Shown here piece after piece: positions 37,282 through 45,667 of a stretch of 64,000 bases of DNA. This DNA comes from Natronococcus sp. A-GB1 (lineage in GTDB: Archaea; Halobacteriota; Halobacteria; Halobacteriales; Natrialbaceae). How positions within the stretch are numbered: the stretch's first letter is position 1; each line of letters begins with the position of its first letter. Under the pieces are notes generated by a model. The model had not been told where the DNA came from. It was given only the letters and a program-made list of their open reading frames with translations, and made no database searches. Made by a program: the position numbers and the translations under genes. Location of the stretch: positions 19,379 to 83,378 of the forward strand of contig NZ_JARUKW010000017.1 in the NCBI RefSeq assembly GCF_029688845.1, written 5' to 3'.

Positions 37282-38562
37282 ATGAAGGTCGGTATCGTCG
37301 GAGCTGGGATCTCGGGTCTCTCGCTCGTTCACGCGCTCGAGAAGCGAGACATCGACGTGACGGCGTTCGAGGCGCGCGAGGAGCCCGGCGGGGTCGTACG
37401 AAGCCGACACGTGGGTGACCACGTCGTCGAGCTGGGGCCACAGCGGCTCCGGCTGACGCCGGGGCTCGAGTCGATGGTCGACGACCTCGGGCTCCGCGAT
37501 CGGCTGGAGTTCGGCGACGACGACCAGCCGATCTACGTCTACCACGACGGCGCGCTGAAGGTGGCGCCGCTGTCGGTCCGGGAGGTGCTGACGACCGACC
37601 TCCTCTCTCCTGCGGGAAAGCTCCGAATGCTCCTCGAGCCCCTGATGGGACCGCCACGGCCGGACGAGACCGTCGACGACTACCTGGTTCGAGCGTTCGG
37701 GACGCAGGCGGCACGTCGATACCTCGGGCCGCTGTACAGCGGCCTCTACGGGACCGATCCTCGAGATATGCTCGTGGAGTACTCGCTCGGACGCGTCCTC
37801 GAGAAGGCCGGCATCGAGCGAAGCGTCCTCCTGTGGATCGCCAGGAAGCTGCTCGAGGATCGCGAGACGCCGCCGATGTGTACCTTCGAGGACGGGCTGG
37901 GAGAGCTGACGAACGGGCTGTACGAGGCCCACGCCGACTCGATCCACCTCGAGACGCCCGTCGAGTCGATCCGCGAGCGGGCGAACGGGTACGAGCTCCA
38001 CACCGCCGACGGGAGCGAGCGCGTCGACGAGATCGTCCTGACGGCGCCCGCCGAGATCTGCGCCGAGTTGCTCGCGCCGGTCGATTCCGAACTGGAGGCG
38101 ACGCTGCGCCGGTTCAACTACAACCCGATCGGGATGGTCTTTCTCGAGTCGACGTTCGACGGCACCGGGATCGGAACACTCGTCCCGCCGGGATCGGACG
38201 TCCGGATCAGCGGCCTGACCTGGAACTCGAGTTTCCTCGACCGGGACGGGCTCTTTACGTGCTACATCGACCCGCTGAGCTACCCGGCGCTCGCCGAGGC
38301 AGACGACGAGGAGCTGGGACGGGTCGGCGCCGCCGAGTTCGAGCGGATCACCGGTGCTCCGGCGACGCCGATCCACGTGCATCGCTGGGAGCCGGGGATG
38401 CCCGCGTACGACCGCTCGTGGACGGCGACGGACGACCTCGAGCTTCCCGACGGAATCCATCTCTGTACGAACTTCGTCGACCGACCCGGGATCCCAGGAC
38501 GTATTCGAACCGCCACGGCGATCGCCGACGAACTCGCCGGCGAGGCGACACCCGCCAAATGA
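37282..38562 (+). CDS. hemG: Protoporphyrinogen/coproporphyrinogen oxidase (FAD-dependent)
   Basis: A 426-residue FAD enzyme. The N-terminal dinucleotide fold is MKVGIVGAGISGLSLVHALE, followed by EPGGVVRSRHVGDHVVELGP, which fits HemY/HemG-type oxidases. The C-terminal FAD motif appears as GIHLCTNFVDRPGIPGRI rather than the usual GNY/FxGxG pattern. The enzyme oxidises a porphyrinogen to a porphyrin using oxygen. hemH follows 91 bases later and hemE lies 3.8 kb away on the other strand, supporting a heme role. Whether the substrate is protoporphyrinogen or coproporphyrinogen III cannot be decided here. Confidence 0.87.
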   Translation: MKVGIVGAGISGLSLVHALEKRDIDVTAFEAREEPGGVVRSRHVGDHVVELGPQRLRLTPGLESMVDDLGLRDRLEFGDDDQPIYVYHDGALKVAPLSVREVLTTDLLSPAGKLRMLLEPLMGPPRPDETVDDYLVRAFGTQAARRYLGPLYSGLYGTDPRDMLVEYSLGRVLEKAGIERSVLLWIARKLLEDRETPPMCTFEDGLGELTNGLYEAHADSIHLETPVESIRERANGYELHTADGSERVDEIVLTAPAEICAELLAPVDSELEATLRRFNYNPIGMVFLESTFDGTGIGTLVPPGSDVRISGLTWNSSFLDRDGLFTCYIDPLSYPALAEADDEELGRVGAAEFERITGAPATPIHVHRWEPGMPAYDRSWTATDDLELPDGIHLCTNFVDRPGIPGRIRTATAIADELAGEATPAK

Positions 38563-38653
38563 GGGGGCGAGCCGGGCGTGATGGGTACCAGCGGGAACGG
38601 AGTCGGGTTCCGCCTTCGAAGTACCTATACCGGCACCGTCCTAACGGCCGGCT

Positions 38654-39715
38654 ATGACAACCGGCGTCGTCCTGTTGAACTTCGGCGAACCGGCCGTACC
38701 GGACCGCGATACGGTACTCGAGTACCTCACCCGGATCTTCTTCGACAACGCCGATCTCGAGGAGGCCGACTCCGAGGAGGCCGCCTGGGAGCGCTCGCGG
38801 GAGCTGGCCGAGCGGCGGCTGCCGAGCCTGATGGAGGAGTACGAGGAGATCGGCGGCTCGCCGCTTCAGGAGCAGGCGGGCGCCCAGGCCGACGCCCTCG
38901 AGGACGCCCTGACCGAGCGCGGCCACGAGGTCGAGCTCTACCACGCGATGCAGTTCATGGAGCCGCTGATCACCGACCTCCCGGCAACGCTGGCCGACGA
39001 CGGGATCGACTCGGTCGTCGCCGTCCCGATCTACCCACTGTGTGGCCCCTCGACGACGGTCTCGGCGATCGACTCACTCGAGACCGCGATCGAGGACCGC
39101 GAGGGGTACGAGCCGGAGTTTACGGCGATCACCGGCTGGCACCGGGTGCCCGCCTACAACCGGCTCAGAGCCGAGGGGATCCGCGAGTTCGTCGACGAGG
39201 AGGGCGTCGACCTCCGGGGTCCCGACACCGCGTTCGTCTTCTCCGCACACGGAACGCCGAAGAAGTACCTCGCGGAAGGCAGTCGGTACGACCAGTACGT
39301 CGAGGAACACGCGTCGGCGATCGCCAGCATCCTCGGGATCGACGACTACGAGATCGGCTACCAGAACCACGCCAACCGCGGGATCGAGTGGACCGAGCCA
39401 GAGACCGAAGACGTCGTCGAGGGCCTGGAGGGCGAAGCCGAACGCGTCGTCGTCGAGCCGATGAGCTTCATGCACGAACAGTCCGAGACACTGGTCGAAC
39501 TCGATATCGACCTGCGCGAGGACGCTGCCGACGTCGGGCTCGAGCTTCACCGGGTTCCGGTTCCCCACGACGATCCGCGGTTCGCGACGCTGCTCGCCGA
39601 CACCGTCGAGCCGTTCCTCTCGGGCTTCGAGCCGTCGTACTACCAACTCCGCCAGTGTGAGTGTCGGCCCGAGCCGGGCACGTACTGTTACAACGCCGGA
39701 CTGCCACCGCATTGA
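38654..39715 (+). CDS. hemH: Ferrochelatase
   Basis: A 353-residue ferrochelatase. It begins TTGVVLLNFGEPAVPDRDTV and has the core ELYHAMQFMEPLITD, VVAVPIYPLCGPSTTVSAID, and the catalytic-His segment DTAFVFSAHGTPKKYL near residue 200. EPMSFMHEQSETLVELDID carries the other conserved acidic residues. A C-terminal Cys group (QCECRPEPGTYCYN) might bind an iron-sulfur cluster, as in some other ferrochelatases; this is inference. The enzyme inserts Fe2+ into a porphyrin. The TnpB element is inserted within a few bases of its stop codon. Confidence 0.94.
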   Translation: MTTGVVLLNFGEPAVPDRDTVLEYLTRIFFDNADLEEADSEEAAWERSRELAERRLPSLMEEYEEIGGSPLQEQAGAQADALEDALTERGHEVELYHAMQFMEPLITDLPATLADDGIDSVVAVPIYPLCGPSTTVSAIDSLETAIEDREGYEPEFTAITGWHRVPAYNRLRAEGIREFVDEEGVDLRGPDTAFVFSAHGTPKKYLAEGSRYDQYVEEHASAIASILGIDDYEIGYQNHANRGIEWTEPETEDVVEGLEGEAERVVVEPMSFMHEQSETLVELDIDLREDAADVGLELHRVPVPHDDPRFATLLADTVEPFLSGFEPSYYQLRQCECRPEPGTYCYNAGLPPH

Positions 39716-39720
39716 CCTCC

Positions 39721-39742
39721 TCCCACGACTTCAGTCGTGGGA
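39721..39742. repeat. Right-end hairpin of the TnpB element
   Basis: A perfect 10-bp stem, TCCCACGACT/AGTCGTGGGA, with a 2-base loop. It starts 6 bases after the hemH stop. It matches the other end hairpin except for the loop and outermost pair. Confidence 0.8.
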
Positions 39743-39860
39743 TTCCTCCGTCGGGATGTCGGATTATGCCGACTCCACGGAGGCAACTTTTCCCACCGTA
39801 CGGCGGGTACTCCGGTCTGTGGGATCTTCTTTGGGACTTGCCCTCGCGGGAGAGTATGAT
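39721..39860 (-). ncRNA. Predicted omega/reRNA overlapping the tnpB 3' end
   Basis: TnpB proteins use an RNA made from the 3' part of their own gene and the element end. Here the tnpB stop codon (39764-39766) sits in the loop of a nested structure: outer stem CCTCCGT (39745-39751)/ACGGAGG (39777-39783) and inner stem GTCGG (39758-39762)/CCGAC (39769-39773). Next comes the end hairpin, then flanking DNA that would act as guide. The 5' limit (39860) is a guess. Confidence 0.45.
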
Positions 39861-41116
39861 CTCTCTGACCAGTCGTGGTCGTCCCACTCGAAGCACACGG
39901 GCTGGGCCATCAGCCCGGCTTTCATACCAGTCTCGCGTTCGAGGAACAGTTGACTCGCCTTTAGATCGGCGTGTCCCTCAAACCCACAAACACAGCGGAA
40001 CAAGTCGCCGTTCCGCTCCGTCTCTTCACGTTCGCCACACTCTGGACACTCTTGGGTCGTCCACGACTCGGATTCTTCGACAACCTCGATCCCATACTCT
40101 TCACAGACACAGTCGAGGCGGTCGATGAACCGACGGTACGCCCAGAAATTGTGCGTCTTTGCGTTTACCTCAGGCATCCAGTGCGTCTTCAACACATCTT
40201 TGATGTCGCCGATATACACGGTTGAAACGCCCTCGTCGTACAGGCGCTCGACGAGGTCGCGGACGAGTGCGTCTTGGGCGTGGTCACGACGCCCGTACAT
40301 CGTATCGTACAAGTGGTCAATCCGCTCACTTGTTCGCCGCTGGTCGTCGATTTTCGCCTGCAACTCTGCGATTCGTTCGGTCGTTTCACGGAACCGTTCG
40401 AACGGATGGGAGCCGCAGTACAGGTATTGTGAACCGGTTGCCGTGGTGCAGGCGACGAGGTTGTTGGCACCGATGTCCAGAGCGGCTGTTTCATCAGCCA
40501 GTGGAGTTGCCCGTGCATCATCAGAAACAGTCACGGGCTGCGAAGCTCTGAAGGTGCTGTCGGTCTCGTCGTACCACAGGTCCAACCGGCCCTGTTTTTC
40601 GTACTCGGGCCAGTTCGGCTCGCCAGCGAGTTCCAGTCGGAGACGCCCAGTGTGATCGTACCGGTCTTTCAACTTGGACCCGACCAGTATTTCGAGCCGG
40701 GATCGCTCGCCCCATTCGACAGTGTACGACGTGTTGCGGATGACAGTGTGGAGTTTTCGACCATCATCTTTGTTGCCCCAGAACCCCGGTGGAGTGGGGT
40801 TATCCGTGATCGAGGTATCGGAGTCGTCGTGGTATTTCTTCTTGTTTTCGAAGAAGCCGCGCCACGCTTCGCTGTTTTTGCGGATCACTTGTTGGGCGGT
40901 GGACGCGCCGAGAATATCTTTGTATTTCCCTTCGAGACTGCCGGTGTCAGCGTCCCACACGTCTTCATTCTCGTATCCGTCTTCGTCTTCGTATCGGATG
41001 AGGCGTTCGTAGTTGGTTTCGTTCCAGAGTGCGGCAGACGCATCCAACAGGTCCCGTAGCAGTTGCTCTCCAGTAGGTGAGAGCGGGCGTACGGCGAACG
41101 TGTTGGTGCGCTTCAT
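39764..41116 (-). CDS. tnpB: TnpB, RNA-guided nuclease of an IS200/IS605-type element
   Basis: A 450-residue TnpB. RuvC-like residues are visible: Asp214 in AALDIGANNL, an acidic residue at the second site (Asp304 in VYIGDIKDV, where many relatives have Glu) and Asp384 in GHADLKASQL. A zinc ribbon lies between them: Cys357-x2-Cys360 and Cys375-x-Cys377. The frame is intact to a normal C-terminus. TnpB is a DNA endonuclease guided by an RNA from the element's end and helps the element persist. Its stop lies inside the predicted RNA. Codon use is less GC-extreme than that of the host genes, consistent with mobility. Confidence 0.92.
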   Translation of the reverse strand: MKRTNTFAVRPLSPTGEQLLRDLLDASAALWNETNYERLIRYEDEDGYENEDVWDADTGSLEGKYKDILGASTAQQVIRKNSEAWRGFFENKKKYHDDSDTSITDNPTPPGFWGNKDDGRKLHTVIRNTSYTVEWGERSRLEILVGSKLKDRYDHTGRLRLELAGEPNWPEYEKQGRLDLWYDETDSTFRASQPVTVSDDARATPLADETAALDIGANNLVACTTATGSQYLYCGSHPFERFRETTERIAELQAKIDDQRRTSERIDHLYDTMYGRRDHAQDALVRDLVERLYDEGVSTVYIGDIKDVLKTHWMPEVNAKTHNFWAYRRFIDRLDCVCEEYGIEVVEESESWTTQECPECGEREETERNGDLFRCVCGFEGHADLKASQLFLERETGMKAGLMAQPVCFEWDDHDWSERSYSPARASPKEDPTDRSTRRTVGKVASVESA

Positions 41117-41171
41117 CGCTGTCTCCCTTTCACCCTACAGATATAAATATCTATGTTTTATCTATTACGCT

Positions 41172-41309
41172 ATGACCAACAACATCCACATCGAGGTCGA
41201 CGACGACGAGCAGTATGAGAAAATGCAGCGGCTCAAGGACAAGCACGGACTGACGTGGAAGGGATTGCTGGTACAGGGTATGAAGCGGATCGAAGAAGAT
41301 GATCTGTAG
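41172..41309 (+). CDS. Small TnpB-element-associated protein
   Basis: A 45-residue protein, MTNNIHIEVDDDEQYEKMQR followed by LKDKHGLTWKGLLVQGMKRI, divergent from tnpB with 55 bases between starts and inside the element's hairpins. A beta strand, then two helices with a Trp, recall ribbon-helix-helix-like regulators, but no family was confirmed. A TATA-like TTTTATCTATTA just upstream supports expression. Similar small genes are, to my memory, found beside other haloarchaeal TnpB elements. It may regulate tnpB or the element; this is inference. Confidence 0.65.
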   Translation: MTNNIHIEVDDDEQYEKMQRLKDKHGLTWKGLLVQGMKRIEEDDL

Positions 41310-41365
41310 CGTGGGACATCCCGCAGGCGGATACCGTGGTTTGATTCAGCAGTGACGGATTCACC

Positions 41366-41385
41366 CCACGACTAAAGTCGTGGGA
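41366..41385. repeat. Left-end hairpin of the TnpB element
   Basis: CCCACGACT/AGTCGTGGG is a perfect 9-bp stem with an AA loop. It repeats the hairpin at the other end of the element, so both ends are retained. Confidence 0.75.
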
Positions 41386-41428
41386 TCTCTCCTGCGTTCT
41401 CTGTAGGACTCGCTCGAGTACTGCTACC

Positions 41429-41485
41429 GAGTCCGAGAGTCGTCGGCTCCGAGGAGTCCGGGAGTCGTCGACTTCGAGGAGTCCG
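41429..41485. repeat. Short tandem repeat, 25-bp unit
   Basis: Two full 25-base units of the form GAGTCCGRGAGTCGTCGRCT followed by YCGAG (R and Y mark variable bases), plus 7 bases of a third. They lie between the TnpB element and the HAD gene. The remainder of the gap 41310-41643 shows no gene. Confidence 0.6.
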
Positions 41486-41643
41486 ATTGGAACATGCGAT
41501 CGAGCCCACAGTCGCTCGTTGCCCAAGCGGGCCAGGAGACGTGCAAGATCCCTCGCATCCGGGAGTAGTAGCATCCTTCTTTTGAATGGCAGTCGGCGAG
41601 TACAGGAGAACGCAGATCAACCATGCCGTTGTAGCTCGACGAG

Positions 41644-42249
41644 ATGACCACGACGAGGGCGATACTCTTCGATCTGGACGGAACGCTGCTCGAGTGGCGT
41701 CGCGGCTATCGCGAAATTCTGACCGAGACGTTCGAATCGGTAGTAAACGAACTGCGAGCGGAGTGGATCGAACAGTACAACGACGCCTTCTTCGAGTCGT
41801 TCGAGGCCCACGAGCCGAATCCGGTGAGGCGAGCGTTCGCCAGCGTCACCGGCTGTTCGAGGCCGGATCAACTCGCCGAAGAACTTCGTCGGCAGGAGTC
41901 TCAAGCCTGTTGCCCTCCGGAGGGCGCGTACCGCGACCTCGAGAGACTGTCGACGGACTACTCGCTTGGCGTGCTCACGAACGGCGTCCCCGAGTGGCAG
42001 CGGTACAAACTCCGCGAGCACGACCTCGAGCGCTACTTCGACGCGGTCGTGGCGTCCTACGAAACAGGCGCGCACAAACCGAACCCGGCCCCGTATCGGA
42101 CCGCCGAACGGCGTCTCTCGGCCGACTCCTACGCAATGATCGGAGATGACGAGACGGACGTCAGCGGCGCCGAAAACGTCGGGTGGATCGCACACCAATA
42201 CGAGGGTGGTGGGTTCGGAGACGTCCCAGCGGTCCTCAAGCTGGAGTGA
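41644..42249 (+). CDS. HAD-superfamily hydrolase (subfamily IA)
   Basis: A 201-residue HAD phosphatase. Motif I is AILFDLDGTLLEW with nucleophile and acid/base Asp residues; motif II is LGVLTNGVPEWQ; the motif III Lys lies in GAHKPNPAPY; motif IV is MIGDDETDVSGAENVGW. The helical cap is between motifs I and II (about 20-95). Such enzymes remove phosphate from small metabolites, and the substrate is unknown. ATG 41644 directly precedes the first strand. It lies between the TnpB element and hemE, convergent with hemE. Confidence 0.9.
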   Translation: MTTTRAILFDLDGTLLEWRRGYREILTETFESVVNELRAEWIEQYNDAFFESFEAHEPNPVRRAFASVTGCSRPDQLAEELRRQESQACCPPEGAYRDLERLSTDYSLGVLTNGVPEWQRYKLREHDLERYFDAVVASYETGAHKPNPAPYRTAERRLSADSYAMIGDDETDVSGAENVGWIAHQYEGGGFGDVPAVLKLE

Positions 42250-42351
42250 TCGATCGAGGGTTTGCGGACGGACGACGGTTCGCTTGCCGATCCGTGAGTG
42301 TCGATCTCGAAGGTGGCTCCCGCAGGCACCCTGGATCCCGGATCGGTCGCT

Positions 42352-43365
42352 CTACACCTCGCGCGAGACCGATTTCGCCGCTTCGAAGAACGCCTCGACG
42401 TTCTCGACGGGGACGTTACGGTCGACGCCGTGGCCCAGGTTCAGAATGTGCCCCGCATCGCCCGCGGCCGCGATAACGTCTCGAGTCCGCTCCCGAACGG
42501 TGTCGGGATCGCCGTACAACAGGGCGGGATCGAGGTTCCCCTGGATCGCCACGTCGCCGAGTTCCTCGCGGGCCTCCTCGAGTTCGACCGTCCAGTCGAG
42601 GCTGACCACGTCCGCGCCGGTATCCTCGAGCAGTTCGAGGTTACCGCTGACGTTGCGGACGAAGGCGATCGTGGGGACGTCGACCGCGTCGACGATCTCC
42701 TGGTGGAGCGGCAGGAGGAATCGTCGGTAGTCCGCGGGCGAGAGCAGGCCGCCGTAGGTGTCGAACAGCTGGATCGCGTCGGCGCCCGACTCGACCTGGA
42801 AGCGGACGTAGTCGACGATGATGTCGGTAAACGCCCGGAGCAGGCGCTCGAACGCCTCCGGGTGCTCGGCGCGCAATCGGCGGACGTCCATGAACGACCG
42901 CGAGGGGGTTCCCTCGCAGACGTAGGCCGCGAGCGTGAACGGCCCTCCAGTAAAGCCCAGAACCGCGGCTTGCTCGCCGAGTTCGTCGCTCAGCCGCTCG
43001 AGCAGTTCGCCGACGTACCACAGTTCCTCCTCGACGTCGCCCCGCTCTCTGTGGGTGTCGTCCGGGGACTCGACGGGGTTCTCGACGACCGGGCCGACGC
43101 CGGACTCGAGATGATAGGAGAAACCCAGGGGCTCGAGCACGGTGAGAATGTCCGAGTACATGACGATGCCGTCGGGCCGGAACCGCTCCCAGGGCTGGAG
43201 GGTGATCTCGGTCGCGATCTCGGGCGTCGAGATCGCCTCGAGAAACAAGTAGTCCTCGCGCAGTTCGCGATACTCCGGGAGGTATCGGCCCGCCTGTCGC
43301 ATCATCCACACCGGCGGGCGTTCGGTCCGCTCGCCACGTGCCGCCCGGAGGAATAGCTCTTCCAT
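42352..43365 (-). CDS. hemE: Uroporphyrinogen decarboxylase
   Basis: A 337-residue enzyme. Signature one is PPVWMMRQAGRYLPEYRELR near residue 17, with the two catalytic-site Arg residues. Signature two is GFTGGPFTLAAYVCEG near residue 140. The C-terminal HILNLGHGVDRNVPVENVEA carries the conserved His. It decarboxylates the four acetate chains of uroporphyrinogen III to give coproporphyrinogen III. Close to hemG and hemH but on the other strand and separated by the mobile element. The sulfur-cluster permease ends 70 bases upstream on the same strand, so read-through from that operon is possible. Confidence 0.95.
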   Translation of the reverse strand: MEELFLRAARGERTERPPVWMMRQAGRYLPEYRELREDYLFLEAISTPEIATEITLQPWERFRPDGIVMYSDILTVLEPLGFSYHLESGVGPVVENPVESPDDTHRERGDVEEELWYVGELLERLSDELGEQAAVLGFTGGPFTLAAYVCEGTPSRSFMDVRRLRAEHPEAFERLLRAFTDIIVDYVRFQVESGADAIQLFDTYGGLLSPADYRRFLLPLHQEIVDAVDVPTIAFVRNVSGNLELLEDTGADVVSLDWTVELEEAREELGDVAIQGNLDPALLYGDPDTVRERTRDVIAAAGDAGHILNLGHGVDRNVPVENVEAFFEAAKSVSREV

Positions 43366-43435
43366 GGCCGATGGTTGGCTGCTCGAGCGCCTAATAGTTG
43401 CGAAACCGGGCGATGGCTCCCCTTCGGGACGGGCC

Positions 43436-44602
43436 TCAGCGAGCCAGCAGGGTCATCGTCCCGTAGCCGAGGCCGAACGCGAGGACGAACGAGCCGATCC
43501 AGGCCAACACTGTGACGCCCAGCTTCCGGGGGCTAACGCCGGCACCCCCGCCAACGGCCAGCCCGGCGCCGATGACGGCGCTGACGATGATCTCGTTGAA
43601 CGAGACGGGAACGCCGAGCAGGACCGCCGTCTGGGCGATGAGAAAGGAGGGAACGAGCGTCGCGATCGATCGGCGCGGACCCAGCGAGGCGTACTCCCGG
43701 GAGACGGCCTTGATCATCCGCGGCGCGCCCGTCCAGGAGCCGACGAGGATTCCGACCCCGCCGCCGAGCAAGACGACGATAGGCGAGACCATCGAGACAT
43801 CGTCGAGTAGCGGGAGCAGCGGGCCGACGGCGAGTCCGACCTGGCTCGCCCCGGCAGAGAACGCGACGAGCCCCCCGAGGACGAGCAGGAACCGTCGCAG
43901 CCCGCCCGCCTCGTCCCGGGTGACGTCCCACCGAACGGCGAGCGCCGCGAGGACGCCGGCGCCGAGCGTGAGCGCGCCCGCGACGACGGGACCCTCGAGC
44001 GGCAGGGCGTCGACGCCCGTCGCGACGAGGGTTCCCCGCTCGAAGAACGCGAACTCGAGGTTGGCGACGACGGCCCCGACGAAGCCGGCGAGCACCGGGA
44101 CGCTGTCGCGTTCGGCGACGTCGGAACGCGGGAGGACGCTGGCGATGGCGTAGGCGAGCCCGCCGCCGACGAAAGGGGTTAACAGCCACACGACGCCGAT
44201 CTCGGCGTACTTCGCCCACGCGAGATCGCCGCCCAGCGCGATGCCGACGCCGATCACCGCACCGGTGACGGTAAACGCCGTCGCGATGGGGTAGCCGGTG
44301 TGGATCCCGATCGCCATCAGCCCCGCGCCGATCAGCAGGACGACGATGACGCTCGAGGCGGGCAGCGAGACGCCGTGGATCAGATCACGTCCGACGGCCT
44401 CGGAGACGCTCGCCCCCTGCGTGACGGCCCCGGCGAAGCCGAGGAGGCCGACGACGAAGGCGGCCCGCATCGTCCCGATCGCGTTGGCGCCGACCGCGGG
44501 CGCGAAGGGGGTCGCGCCGCTCGAGCCGGCACCGATAACCCAGGCCATGAATAGACTCGAGACCGCGGCGACGGCGAACAGCAGGATCGTCGTTGGATCC
44601 AT
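43436..44602 (-). CDS. PiT-family anion permease (phosphate or sulfate/thiosulfate)
   Basis: A 388-residue membrane protein with about ten or eleven helices and the two PiT-family repeats: GAGSSGATPFAPAVGANAIGTMR near residue 25 and a second half with SAGASQVGLAVGPLLPLL and GSWTGAPRMIKAVSREY. PiT carriers exchange phosphate with sodium or protons; the related CysP subgroup moves sulfate or thiosulfate. Here it is the fourth gene of a sulfur-trafficking cluster (27 bases after a YeeE half), so a sulfur oxyanion is the more likely cargo. The classical NANDFANG-type phosphate motif is altered. Confidence 0.82.
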   Translation of the reverse strand: MDPTTILLFAVAAVSSLFMAWVIGAGSSGATPFAPAVGANAIGTMRAAFVVGLLGFAGAVTQGASVSEAVGRDLIHGVSLPASSVIVVLLIGAGLMAIGIHTGYPIATAFTVTGAVIGVGIALGGDLAWAKYAEIGVVWLLTPFVGGGLAYAIASVLPRSDVAERDSVPVLAGFVGAVVANLEFAFFERGTLVATGVDALPLEGPVVAGALTLGAGVLAALAVRWDVTRDEAGGLRRFLLVLGGLVAFSAGASQVGLAVGPLLPLLDDVSMVSPIVVLLGGGVGILVGSWTGAPRMIKAVSREYASLGPRRSIATLVPSFLIAQTAVLLGVPVSFNEIIVSAVIGAGLAVGGGAGVSPRKLGVTVLAWIGSFVLAFGLGYGTMTLLAR

Positions 44603-44629
44603 CGTGTAGCTGGGAGCGTGAGAATCGGG

Positions 44630-45091
44630 TCAGTCTGCGCCCGCGGAGATCGTTTCGGCAGCCGTTCGCTGGCTGCGCCAGTACCCCTGGGCGTAGGCGC
44701 CGACGAACATGCCGGCGATCGCCCACAGGATCGTGACGTTGCCGACGCCGAGGCTGGCGTAGGCCGCACCGGGGCAGATTCCCGAGAGCCCCCAGCCGAC
44801 GCCGAAGATGCCGCCGCCGATGAGGACGTTGCGGTCGAACGACTTCAGGCGACGGCCGTAGGCCGCTCCGGTCAGCGGCGCCCGCTCGCGCAGTCGCGGC
44901 ACGAGCGCGAACGCCAGGCCGGTGACGACCGCCGCGCCGCCCATCACGAACAGCAGCCCGAAGTCCTCGAACTGCAGGAAGTTCAGGACGACCTCGGGGC
45001 GGGCCATGTGGCTGAAGCCGAGCCCAAAGCCGAAGATCAGGCCGCCGACGAAGATCAGCGGCATGAACAGGGGGTGTCTTTGCTGACTCAT
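44630..45091 (-). CDS. YeeE/YedE half-transporter (C-terminal type)
   Basis: A 153-residue membrane protein with about four helices: MPLIFVGGLIFGFGLGFSHM, a second near 40-62, GGGIFGVGWGLSGICPGAA with a Cys in a Gly-rich turn, and a last one near 125-140. It corresponds to one half of the YeeE/YedE (TsuA-like) thiosulfate/sulfur uptake family, in which conserved Cys residues relay the sulfur group. Its partner half ends 1 base away, so the two probably form one transporter. Confidence 0.88.
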   Translation of the reverse strand: MSQQRHPLFMPLIFVGGLIFGFGLGFSHMARPEVVLNFLQFEDFGLLFVMGGAAVVTGLAFALVPRLRERAPLTGAAYGRRLKSFDRNVLIGGGIFGVGWGLSGICPGAAYASLGVGNVTILWAIAGMFVGAYAQGYWRSQRTAAETISAGAD

Positions 45092-45092
45092 A

Positions 45093-45650
45093 CTATGGTG
45101 TCACCCCCAGTGCCATCACGACCTGTGCCGTCCCGATCGCGACCGCCAGGAACGTGATCACGCCCACGATCGAGGTCTTCGAGGCCGAGCCGACGCCACA
45201 GACGCCGTGGCCCGAGGTACAGCCCTTGCCGATCCGGGTGCCGATCCCGACGAGGATCCCGCCCAGGAACAGCCGCCAGGGCTGGACGTCGGTGAGCCAG
45301 ATCGTGAATCCGCCGACCTCACGGAGCTCGCCGGTCGTCCCGGACTGGTAGAGCCCGCTCGAGACGAGCCCGGACTGGAACGTCAGCGCGTAGATCGCCG
45401 CGCCAGCGACGATCCCCAGGGTGAAGACGACCCGCCAGTCCCGCGAAGCGCGATAGCGCTGGAATCGCGACTGGTCGGAGACGTACGACAGCGTCGACTC
45501 GAGGAACGTGCTCGCGCCGGCGGCGATCCCGGTGCCCAGATAGATGACGACGGCACCGAGGCCGACGAGCAGCCCCCCGACGGCGTAGCGACTGATCCCG
45601 GCTGGAAACAGGGTCTCGTACAGCGCGGGTGCGATGAGTTCAGGTCCCAT
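45093..45650 (-). CDS. YeeE/YedE half-transporter (N-terminal type)
   Basis: A 185-residue membrane protein with about five helices. The signature GIGTRIGKGCTSGHGVCGVG near residue 142 is the family's Cys/His-containing sulfur-relay motif, and SRYAVGGLLVGLGAVVIYLG is the first half-helix pair. It is followed 1 base later by the second YeeE half and preceded by the rhodanese/MBL gene (17-base gap). These support import of sulfane sulfur such as thiosulfate, delivered to TusA and the rhodanese. Confidence 0.9.
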   Translation of the reverse strand: MGPELIAPALYETLFPAGISRYAVGGLLVGLGAVVIYLGTGIAAGASTFLESTLSYVSDQSRFQRYRASRDWRVVFTLGIVAGAAIYALTFQSGLVSSGLYQSGTTGELREVGGFTIWLTDVQPWRLFLGGILVGIGTRIGKGCTSGHGVCGVGSASKTSIVGVITFLAVAIGTAQVVMALGVTP

Positions 45651-45667
45651 TCGGCTACTCGATGGGG

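Larger units (their letters stand above)
39719..41390 (-). mobile_element. IS200/IS605 (IS1341-type) element encoding TnpB only
   Basis: The element is bounded by two matching hairpins: TCCCACGACT-TC-AGTCGTGGGA (39721-39742) on the tnpB 3' side and CCCACGACT-AA-AGTCGTGGG (41366-41385) on the other. It contains tnpB and a small divergent gene and no tnpA, so it would need TnpA in trans to move. Exact ends were not determined; boundaries given are estimates. No target duplication is expected for this family. It separates hemH from a HAD gene and hemE. Confidence 0.75.
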
